9,359 nucleotides of DNA from Candidatus Eiseniibacteriota bacterium. Its GTDB lineage: Bacteria; Arandabacterota; Arandabacteria; JAGLYR01. Positions 1 to 6,240 of this stretch are shown here, in pieces. A program made the position numbers and the translations under genes. The DNA lies in NCBI GenBank assembly GCA_023132135.1, contig JAGLYR010000301.1, positions 1 through 9,359 of the forward strand, in the 5' to 3' direction. The notes under the pieces were generated by a model, which had not been told where the DNA came from, made no database searches, and saw only the letters and a program-made list of their open reading frames with translations. Numbering within the stretch: the stretch's first letter is position 1; the number at the start of each line of letters is the position of its first letter.

Positions 1-2
1 AG

Positions 3-470
3 ATCATCAACGAGGTCCGCAGGCAATTCAGGGAGATCCCGGGACTGATGGACGGCACCGGGAAACCTGAGTACCGCCGTTGCGTGGACATCTGTACAAC
101 CTCCGCCCTTCGCGAGATGCTCCTGCCCGGCATCGTGACCGTGCTCTCCCCCATCGTGGTGGGCATCCTTCTGGGACCGTCAGGACTGGGAGGCTTCCTT
201 GTCGGCGCCATCGCCACAGGTTTCATCCTGGCTGTGACCATGGCCAACGCGGGGGGAAGCTGGGACAATGCCAAGAAGTACATCGAGGCGGGTCACCTCG
301 GGGGCAAGGGATCCGACAGCCACAAGGCCGCTGTCGTGGGCGACACCGTGGGCGATCCGATGAAGGACACCTCGGGTCCGTCTCTCAACATCATGATCAA
401 GTTGATGTCCATCATCGCTCTTGTTCTGGCGCCTGTGCTCGCGAAGTTCAGTGGACTGTTGAAATTCTAG
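3..470 (+). CDS. hppA: Membrane-bound ion-translocating pyrophosphatase, C-terminal part (5' end outside window)
   Basis: This is the last 155 residues of a membrane-integral pyrophosphatase, which hydrolyses cytoplasmic pyrophosphate and pumps H+ and/or Na+ across the inner membrane. The frame is open from base 3, so the gene begins upstream; the full family is about 650-800 residues. Seen in the sequence: the conserved [12 protein letters not shown] stretch followed by [17 protein letters not shown]. These carry the Asp, Asn and Lys residues that in characterised enzymes coordinate Mg-pyrophosphate. Three hydrophobic segments fit the last membrane helices: one around [20 protein letters not shown], one around [19 protein letters not shown], and a C-terminal helix ending in FSGLLKF. 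The residues that distinguish K+-dependent from K+-independent and Na+ from H+ pumps lie upstream, so the subtype cannot be called. The gene is convergent with the histidine kinase, and a strong hairpin follows the stop codon by two bases. Family identity is very secure. Confidence 0.96.
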   Translation: MINEVRRQFREIPGLMDGTGKPEYRRCVDICTTSALREMLLPGIVTVLSPIVVGILLGPSGLGGFLVGAIATGFILAVTMANAGGSWDNAKKYIEAGHLGGKGSDSHKAAVVGDTVGDPMKDTSGPSLNIMIKLMSIIALVLAPVLAKFSGLLKF

Positions 471-472
471 GG

Positions 473-505
473 GGAAAAGGGCGACCCACCGGGTCGCCCT
501 TTTCC
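473..505. terminator. Bidirectional intrinsic terminator between convergent genes
   Basis: A perfect 15-bp inverted repeat, GGAAAAGGGCGACCC (473-487) and GGGTCGCCCTTTTCC (491-505), encloses a 3-base ACC loop. It starts two bases after the pyrophosphatase stop and lies 40 bases beyond the histidine kinase stop on the other strand. The GC-rich core is flanked inside the stem by A4 and T4, so a transcript from either strand gives a GC hairpin followed by a short U run. This fits a terminator shared by both convergent transcription units. The U run is only four long before CC, so efficiency is uncertain. Confidence 0.85.
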
Positions 506-507
506 TT

Positions 508-542
508 GCACGGAGCACGGGGCACGTAGCACGAAGCACCCA
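508..542. repeat. Five-unit heptamer tandem repeat (GCACGNA)
   Basis: GCAC recurs exactly every seven bases at 508, 515, 522, 529 and 536, giving GCACGGA, GCACGGG, GCACGTA, GCACGAA and GCACCCA. The first four bases are invariant, the fifth is G in four of five units, and the last two drift. The array fills the space between the shared terminator and the stop codon of the histidine kinase (547-545, minus strand) and codes for nothing on either strand that is supported. It may be a strand-slippage microsatellite or one copy of a dispersed intergenic repeat family; the window cannot tell these apart. Confidence 0.8.
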
Positions 543-544
543 AT

Positions 545-2311
545 CTAGACTAGTGTCTCCACGAGAATCTCGGCTTCCATATCCGTCTGCTTGCGCGCGG
601 CTTCCTCCGCCAGTCGATTCACCGGGAGTGTGAGCCGGAATACCGTTCCCCACTTCGGATTGCTCGAGACCGAGATCTGTCCCCGGTGGTTCATCACAAC
701 CCGGCGGCAGACCGCCAAACCAAAACCATGGCCGTGTTTCTTCGTGGTGAAACTGGGCTCGAAGATCCGTTGCAACAGCTCCTTCGGAATTCCGGGGCCG
801 TTATCCTGAACTTCCACCACAGCCTCATCATGCTCCGCGCGGCAATGCACCCGAACCGTGATCTCGCCATCCCGCTCGGGGCCGATGGCGTCAGCAGCGT
901 TGGAAAACAGGTTGAGCAGAACCTGCTGCATCTGCTGCGGATCCAGGCACATGGTCGGCAAAGAATCCTGAATATCGATACTGAAATGAGTCCGGTCGTA
1001 CTTGTTCTGGGGCTGCACAAAGGCCACCGTCTGCTCGATGAGATCGCCCAGATCACAGTCGATCTCCCTCGTGTCCTGCCTCGATGAATCCATCAGCCCA
1101 TTGGTCAGTACCTGGATTCTTGAGGTCTGGTCTGCGATGATCCTGGCGTTCGCCATTGCTTTGTCCAGGTCACCTCTTTCGATGGTCATGGGAATCAAAT
1201 CGGCCCGACCGGAGATCACGGCAATGTAGTTGTTGAGCTCGTGCCCGATCTCCGCGGACATTTCCCCCATCGCGGCAAGACGGGCAGAGGTAACGAGCTG
1301 GGCCTGCGCTTCCCGGAGACTGCGGTTCAGTTCCGAAATCTCCCGATTTCGTCTCTCCAGATCCGCTGTCCTCTCGGCCACCCTTTGCTCCAACGTGCGA
1401 TTGTACTCCTCGATTTCCTCCCGCGATGTCCGAAGGTCCTCGATCATCTGGTTGAAGGATTCCGCCAGATTGCCGATCTCGTCCCGCGACTTCACCCGGA
1501 CCCGGAGCGAGAGATCCCCGTTAGCAATTCGCTTCGTGCCCAGAACCAGGTCCCGGATCGGTTCCACAATGGTCTGGATGACAGGGACGGTCAGCGAGAG
1601 AGACACGCCGACGACCAGGAGCGTCAGAAGGATGGCCAGCCGTTTTTCCCTTGCCAGACGAGCATTCATCTCGGCCAGGGAAATACCGACGCTGGCCTCC
1701 CCTACAACCGGGCCCCGCGACTGCACCGGACCAGCGGCGGACCGGACAACTTCCGCGATCGCGAGTTCATCATCTTTGCCCGGATCCTTCAGAACTTCGT
1801 CGCCGAAGAAGAGACTCATCTCCTCTTCCGCCTTCTTTTCTCTCTGGATGTGGATGGAACAGGAGAATTCGTAGATCTGCTCCCCGTTCTCGAGTTCGAA
1901 GGTCTTGATTTCAACCCCTTGATCCGTCTGAGGCTCCTGCAGGTAGCTCTCCCTGAGGCGGGAACGGATGTTCTCCTGCCCGTCCCTCTCCAATCGGGCC
2001 AGAAGGGCGCCCTGCTCATCGTACACAGAACAGTAGACGACGCCGGGTTCCCGCAACACACCCTGGGCGATCTTGCGGATCATCTGCTCATCGTTCGCGA
2101 AAGTGCCGTACTCGCAGTTGTAGGCAAATCCGCGGGCGAGGGAAATGCCCCGGCTTACCACGCTGCGCCGGATGTTGACGGCCTCGTGCCGGGCGAAGAA
2201 CTGCCCCAGAGCCACAGAGGCCATGACGATGAGAAGTGAAACCGAAAGAAGCAATTTGGCGCGAAGACCGATACGCGGCGTGTTCAATCGCAGCTCTCCC
2301 CTCAATACCAT
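545..2311 (-). CDS. Membrane sensor histidine kinase (periplasmic sensor, HAMP, coiled coil, HisKA/HATPase)
   Basis: This 588-residue sensor kinase should autophosphorylate on His357 and pass the phosphate to an unlinked response regulator. Seen in order: an N-terminal membrane helix (about 16-37); a periplasmic region (about 40-224); a second helix (about 225-248); HAMP (about 248-300); a coiled coil (about 295-342); the H-box GEMSAEIGHELNN (349-361), with His357, Glu358 and Asn361 as in HExxN kinases; and a GHKL ATPase with N-box NLFSNAADAI, G1 DNGPGIP (503-509), F-box IFEPSFTTKK and G2 GHGFGL. All catalytic motifs are intact. The sensor region contains ARGFAYNCEYG and a REPGVVYCSVYDEQG strand-turn, suggesting a Cache/PAS-like fold, plus a highly charged insertion (about 157-190). 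It lies 54 bases after the substrate-binding protein gene, which suggests that protein or its ligand as the input. GGGAGGG sits unusually close to the ATG; a TTG two codons later (2305) is better spaced and is a possible true start. Confidence 0.93.
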   Translation of the reverse strand: MVLRGELRLNTPRIGLRAKLLLSVSLLIVMASVALGQFFARHEAVNIRRSVVSRGISLARGFAYNCEYGTFANDEQMIRKIAQGVLREPGVVYCSVYDEQGALLARLERDGQENIRSRLRESYLQEPQTDQGVEIKTFELENGEQIYEFSCSIHIQREKKAEEEMSLFFGDEVLKDPGKDDELAIAEVVRSAAGPVQSRGPVVGEASVGISLAEMNARLAREKRLAILLTLLVVGVSLSLTVPVIQTIVEPIRDLVLGTKRIANGDLSLRVRVKSRDEIGNLAESFNQMIEDLRTSREEIEEYNRTLEQRVAERTADLERRNREISELNRSLREAQAQLVTSARLAAMGEMSAEIGHELNNYIAVISGRADLIPMTIERGDLDKAMANARIIADQTSRIQVLTNGLMDSSRQDTREIDCDLGDLIEQTVAFVQPQNKYDRTHFSIDIQDSLPTMCLDPQQMQQVLLNLFSNAADAIGPERDGEITVRVHCRAEHDEAVVEVQDNGPGIPKELLQRIFEPSFTTKKHGHGFGLAVCRRVVMNHRGQISVSSNPKWGTVFRLTLPVNRLAEEAARKQTDMEAEILVETLV

Positions 2312-2365
2312 GCCCTCCCAGCTATCGGTCGCTTGCGGGAAGGACTTGAATTCGTGCGAACAAAC

Positions 2366-3316
2366 CTACTTGCGAACCTCCTTCGCCTTGGCGACAACCG
2401 GGGAAGGAATCTCGATTCCGATGAGGCGAGCGGTCCGCAGGCTGAGGTGCAGGGCAGTAGCTCTCGGGGACGATACCGGAATCCCACCGGCCGATTGGCC
2501 GGCGAGGATCTGCAACACGTTCTCGCTGGCCTGCCGGCCCATGTCCTGATAGTCGCACGACAGGGCAAGCAGGGCCCCCGCCTTCACAAAGGAGGCGGAC
2601 AGTCCCATGAAGGGAATGCCGCACCTCAGGGTGGTGAGGATGATGTGCTCTGTGGAGATGCTGCTGAAGGCGATGGGATCGGGAATACCCCAGAGGGCAT
2701 CGACGTCGCGGGTCAGATCCCGCAGAACCTTCGGCACCGCCTCGTCCGACGCAACCTCGGCCGGGACCAGCTTCAGCCCCATGCTGTCGGCGATTCCCGC
2801 TGCCAATTCGATGAGCCGGCGGTTTCGATCGGTGCTGTAGAGGACGCCGATCCTCCGCGCCCCGGGAACCGTCTCCCTGAGCGCTTCCAGTTGCGCCTGG
2901 ATGGGAATGTCCATCTCGACGCCCGTCGTGCAGCCACCCGGCTGTTTCGGATCGTCCACGAATCCCTTGCCCTCTGGATCCAGAACCATGCAGAAAACCG
3001 TTGGGAGATCCATATTCATGGAAAGCACCCGATCCGTGGCAACCGTCCCCACCGTCACCACAACTTCAATGCCCTCTTCGACGATGACTTCGGCGAACCG
3101 GGCCTCTGCCTCGGGTTCCTCCGAGCTGAGCATCACAACTACGTTAACTCCGGCCGCGTCGAGGGCGCCGGTCAGACCCTCTACCGCCTGGCGGAAGGGC
3201 CCGATATCCCGGGAGTTCAGGATCAGGACCCCATTGGACCAGGCTCCCGGGCACCAGGACAACACGAGCCCGAGGCTGATCACAAGCGTGAGCAGCATGT
3301 TCCTCAACCCGACCAT
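2366..3316 (-). CDS. ABC-type substrate-binding protein (ABC_sub_bind / TrpX-like family), no ABC partners
   Basis: This periplasmic binding protein of 316 residues resembles the ABC_sub_bind (PF04392) family, some members of which bind aromatic amino acids or similar small ligands. Seen: a hydrophobic signal sequence ending near GAWS-N (residue 27); a two-lobe alternation of beta strands and helices; VVVTVGTVATDRVL near residues 85-100; the lobe-crossing RRIGVLYSTDRN (154-165); DALWGIPD (206-213); GIPFMGLSASFVKAGALLALS (about 233-253); and a C-terminal GIEIPSPVVAKAKEV, typical of the family. A GTG at 3331 extends the frame by five codons. ATG 3316 is preferred because GGAG lies six bases before it, whereas the GTG is only about three bases from its nearest purine run. 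No permease or ATPase gene is in the window, and the histidine kinase follows directly, so a ligand-sensing role is inferred. The Cys in LSWC does not make a convincing lipobox. The ligand cannot be predicted. Confidence 0.88.
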   Translation of the reverse strand: MVGLRNMLLTLVISLGLVLSWCPGAWSNGVLILNSRDIGPFRQAVEGLTGALDAAGVNVVVMLSSEEPEAEARFAEVIVEEGIEVVVTVGTVATDRVLSMNMDLPTVFCMVLDPEGKGFVDDPKQPGGCTTGVEMDIPIQAQLEALRETVPGARRIGVLYSTDRNRRLIELAAGIADSMGLKLVPAEVASDEAVPKVLRDLTRDVDALWGIPDPIAFSSISTEHIILTTLRCGIPFMGLSASFVKAGALLALSCDYQDMGRQASENVLQILAGQSAGGIPVSSPRATALHLSLRTARLIGIEIPSPVVAKAKEVRK

Positions 3317-3322
3317 CAAAGT

Positions 3323-3327
3323 CTCCA
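3323..3327 (-). promoter_or_regulatory. Shine-Dalgarno deciding the substrate-binding protein start
   Basis: TGGAG on the minus strand lies six bases before ATG 3316. It supports that start over the in-frame GTG at 3331. Confidence 0.55.
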
Positions 3328-3345
3328 GCACACTTCCTCAGACTT

Positions 3346-4371
3346 CTACCACGAGTATGCGATCGACAACTGGTGGATGTCCTCCAGTGCCTCCACGCCG
3401 CTGTACGCGTAGTCCAGCCTGAGGTCCCCGCGGATCCGTCCGGGAATATTCAACCCGATGCCGAAGAAGGGCCCCCGCCCCTCCCAGTTGAGAATTCCAC
3501 CAGCCCTCAGGGCAAGAACACGCCGGAGAACATACTCCGTTCCCACATGCAACCTCTCCGGTGCATCATTCGGGTGCGTGAAATCCATCGCGACCGTCAG
3601 CTTCTGTGACGAGCTCATCATTGGGTCATACGCGATGCCCGCCTGGAACATCAGCGGCAGGTCGTAGTCACCCAGCGACTTGCTGTCCGCAACCTGGGCG
3701 CTCCCGACGTAGTACTTGTCGAGATAGTCTCCTCCGAAGGTGAGGCTCGGGCCGAAGTTCGTGGCGGACACCCCGAACCGGAGGCTCCGGAAACCTGTGT
3801 GGTAGAGAGTCCCAAAGTCAAAGGCCACTCCCTGAGCACTCCCGCTGTAGCCGATCGCGCTGATGGAGCCGACCCCCTCGCGGATGTACTTCGCCGTGCC
3901 TCCCACGGAGAACCGATCCGTCAGATTCCTCGCGTACGAGATCCCGATTGCCAGATCACTCCAGCTGAACTCCTCACCACTAGCTACGCCGTTGATCTCG
4001 TTCGCTGTGGTCACCTGCATGCTCCCGCTCGAGAGCGAGATCACGCTGAGCGCCACCGTTCCACCCAGACGGTCCACCGCCTGGGCATAGGCAAAGCTGG
4101 TCACGCGGATGCCGGCGATGTACTCTGTGTCACAGAGCCAGACGCTGCGCTGCCACATCTGCGCAAGTCCCGCGGCGTTCCAGAAAACGGACGCCGCTCC
4201 CCCCCCCGGGGTTGCCACGGCGGCACCGCCCATGCCGACCTGCCTTGGGCCGTACCCCAACCGGAGGAACAGGGCACCCGCGGTCCCCGTGTTGTCCACA
4301 GCCATGACCTCACCGCACGTGGCGCAGATTCCCAGGAGCACGATCACGATCCATGCAGATAGCCGTCTCAT
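3346..4371 (-). CDS. PorV/PorQ-family outer-membrane beta-barrel protein
   Basis: This 341-residue exported protein fits the PorV/PorQ (UPF0164-like) outer-membrane barrel family, whose PorV members bind sorting-domain cargo in type IX secretion. Seen: a signal peptide with cleavage likely at EVMA-VDNTG (about residue 24); the family's N-terminal signature, FLRLGYGPRQVGMGGAAVA (35-53), then SVFWNAAGLA (61-70), a variant of the usual NPAGLA; many alternating beta strands such as LTVAMDF and GDLRLDYAYSG; and a C-terminal strand HQLSIAYSW ending in an aromatic residue, as outer-membrane barrels do. Length is normal for the family. AAAGGGG lies 11 bases before the ATG. The gene starts 30 bases after the sorting-domain protein and precedes the substrate-binding protein by 29 bases, within the same presumed operon. 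Neighbouring a sorting-domain protein supports a cargo-handling role, but a separate transport or structural role is equally possible because paralogues of this family are diverse. Confidence 0.88.
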   Translation of the reverse strand: MRRLSAWIVIVLLGICATCGEVMAVDNTGTAGALFLRLGYGPRQVGMGGAAVATPGGGAASVFWNAAGLAQMWQRSVWLCDTEYIAGIRVTSFAYAQAVDRLGGTVALSVISLSSGSMQVTTANEINGVASGEEFSWSDLAIGISYARNLTDRFSVGGTAKYIREGVGSISAIGYSGSAQGVAFDFGTLYHTGFRSLRFGVSATNFGPSLTFGGDYLDKYYVGSAQVADSKSLGDYDLPLMFQAGIAYDPMMSSSQKLTVAMDFTHPNDAPERLHVGTEYVLRRVLALRAGGILNWEGRGPFFGIGLNIPGRIRGDLRLDYAYSGVEALEDIHQLSIAYSW

Positions 4372-4401
4372 TGCGAATTCAGCCCCTTTCCGACGGGCGT
4401 C

Positions 4402-6168
4402 TCATCTCTGGCCGTTGATGATGGCGAACTTCCCTACCTTCTGGCCCAGCCCGGGGGCTGTTACCGAATACAGGTAGAGACCGCTCGCCACAGACTGCCG
4501 GTCGTAGGTCAGAAGGTTCCAGGATTCTGTTCCGATGGCCGGGTCATTGTGCTCAACCGAGTACACCAGATCTCCGGCCAGGTTGTAGATCCTCAGAGTG
4601 CATTGCTCAGGCAAATTGCTGAACAGGATCTTTCCCTCGTAGTCGACGAGTTCCCAATCGGCCGAGCCCACGTAGGGATTCGGGGCCACGGTAATCCGGC
4701 TGAGGGAACTAGCGGTTGCCACGGACCCTTCCACCGCTGTCAGCGTCTTGCTCCACGCCGAATACGCGTTGGATTCCAGGCCCGTCCCGCTCTCAGATGT
4801 CACCAGGAAGAACTGCCCGAATCCGGGCTCCAGATCCACCTCGTAACTCCGGGTCCCGGCCGGGAGTTCGGCGAGGAGCTCCCAGGGACCGATCGCCGTC
4901 GCCTGCGACCAGTAGAGGTTGTAGTGATCGAACCCCGGGTCGGTCTCCGCGTCCGCCGACCACAATACCTCGGCCGTCAGACCCGAGATCTGCGGATCTT
5001 CGATCACAGGCTGTGGAGGTGACACGCCCGCCAGCTCGTAGCCCCCGTTGTGGAAGTCCACGAGATCACGGGTGTTTTCCAGGAGCGACCCCAGTGAACT
5101 GGCCGCCTGGGTCACCCCATCACCCAGAACGTAGGCGATGACGAAAACCGCTGAATCCCCGGCTCTCACCGAGTACGGGCCCACGCCCGTCTGAATCCGG
5201 TAGTCAAAGCCCGAAACCGGAAGATCAATGTCCTTCTCGTTGCTGGACAGACGCTCATAGGCATCGGACTCGCCCGTGACATCACTGTTCCAGTCCCACC
5301 AGTTGAACCCCGACCAGGACACGGATGGAGCCTTCACCGTCGTCCCGGTAACAGCCCCTCCCGGCAACGGCGCCTCCAGCAGAATCTGACCAATGGCGGT
5401 CGTGGATACCTTGTCCCCGTCGGGTCTATCGGGATAGATGGGATCACCGTCCGCGTCGTACATGTAGGCCAGCCCGCTCTCCAGATCGAACCCCGCCAGG
5501 TCATCGATGTGGAAGTCACCGAGGATGTTGTTCCCAACGTCGCAGTCGCTCATCCATCCGAAGTAGAATTGCTCGATATCCTTCTCGAACTGGAGACGGT
5601 TCTCGAAGACGACAAAGCCATCATAGCCTGGCTGGTCCCAGGCCCGGATCGTCCATTCCACCGTCACACCCGGATCCCTCTGGGAGTAGGCCGTGTTGAA
5701 CCGTGTCCGCACCGCCCGCATGCTCCCCTCGGACAAATCCTGGAACCCCTCATCGATCATGTCATAGTTGAGGAAGCTGAACTGGTCGAAGGTCCCTATG
5801 GCCATCCATGGATCCTCGTTGAAGAGCCCGAGACCCGTCGTATCCACATAGCCACCCAGCCAGATCCCTCCCTGCCAGAGGTGGCTGTTGCCGGATCCGC
5901 CCGGGTACTCGGCCGAGCTGGCCGCCAGTCCGATGAATCCCTTGTTGGAGATGTACGGAAGCCAGAAGCTCCCAACATCGAACCCGACGTCCCAGGCCAG
6001 CGATGCCGGGCTTTTCCCCGCTCTCGCTGCTGCCTGGTCCTCGAGCGCCGCGGCGGAGGTTTCCCATCCAGCGCTGTGGACCCGGCCGTGGACGGGCAGT
6101 GGGAGGAGAAGCGCCGCCACCACGGTCGCGACGACTCCCGTCCCAATCCTGTGCCATCTGTCTCTCAT
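4402..6168 (-). CDS. Secreted protein with FN3-like domain and type IX-like C-terminal sorting domain
   Basis: This 588-residue exported protein has no recognised catalytic domain. Seen: a basic N-terminus and hydrophobic signal segment (MRDRWHRIGTGVVATVV to about residue 30, cleaved near VHG or VHS); a large beta-rich body with GGSGNSHLWQGGIWLGGYVD (about 90-109), a pattern I recall from hypothetical exported FCB proteins; an Asp-rich YDADGDPIYPDRPDGDK stretch (about 237-253) resembling a calcium-binding loop; an FN3-like domain (about 390-475); and a C-terminal beta-sandwich (about 491-588) opening with TVAPNPY and including LRIYNLAGDLVYSV, ASGLYLYSV and VGKFAII. The last part matches the FlgD-Ig/Por secretion-tail type of domain. 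ATG 6168 is chosen over the frame's earlier ATG at 6204 because AAAGGGGG lies seven bases before it and the signal peptide begins there. Lying between a TonB receptor and a PorV-like barrel, it is inferred to be a surface-exposed partner or cargo; the substrate is unknown. Confidence 0.83.
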   Translation of the reverse strand: MRDRWHRIGTGVVATVVAALLLPLPVHGRVHSAGWETSAAALEDQAAARAGKSPASLAWDVGFDVGSFWLPYISNKGFIGLAASSAEYPGGSGNSHLWQGGIWLGGYVDTTGLGLFNEDPWMAIGTFDQFSFLNYDMIDEGFQDLSEGSMRAVRTRFNTAYSQRDPGVTVEWTIRAWDQPGYDGFVVFENRLQFEKDIEQFYFGWMSDCDVGNNILGDFHIDDLAGFDLESGLAYMYDADGDPIYPDRPDGDKVSTTAIGQILLEAPLPGGAVTGTTVKAPSVSWSGFNWWDWNSDVTGESDAYERLSSNEKDIDLPVSGFDYRIQTGVGPYSVRAGDSAVFVIAYVLGDGVTQAASSLGSLLENTRDLVDFHNGGYELAGVSPPQPVIEDPQISGLTAEVLWSADAETDPGFDHYNLYWSQATAIGPWELLAELPAGTRSYEVDLEPGFGQFFLVTSESGTGLESNAYSAWSKTLTAVEGSVATASSLSRITVAPNPYVGSADWELVDYEGKILFSNLPEQCTLRIYNLAGDLVYSVEHNDPAIGTESWNLLTYDRQSVASGLYLYSVTAPGLGQKVGKFAIINGQR

Positions 6169-6175
6169 CACGGTT

Positions 6176-6183
6176 CCCCCTTT
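6176..6183 (-). promoter_or_regulatory. Shine-Dalgarno deciding the sorting-domain protein start
   Basis: AAAGGGGG on the minus strand lies seven bases before ATG 6168, placing translation start 12 codons inside the longest frame. A GTG directly precedes this ATG in frame and could also be used. Confidence 0.6.
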
Positions 6184-6240
6184 CTCACAGGCGTCCAGGG
6201 TCACGCCCGGGGTAACTCAACCTTGCTGCGCTGCAGGGCA

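Noticed and set aside
1241-2239. A 332-codon open frame on the plus strand inside the histidine kinase.
   Set aside because: The minus strand carries all the kinase motifs, and this frame is its antisense shadow.
3240-3260. A possible lipoprotein signal in the substrate-binding protein (LSWC).
   Set aside because: Trp before the Cys does not fit the lipobox (small residue at -1), and a standard cleavage site lies just after at AWS-N.
2333-3412. A 359-codon open frame on the plus strand opposite the substrate-binding protein.
   Set aside because: It is antisense to a protein with a signal peptide and family motifs, and its composition is low in hydrophobic residues and rich in Arg, Gly, His and Gln.
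6169-6240. A possible terminator or regulatory hairpin in the 72-base gap after the TonB receptor.
   Set aside because: Only short GC-rich partial complementarities are present, with no T run, so I see no support for termination between the genes.
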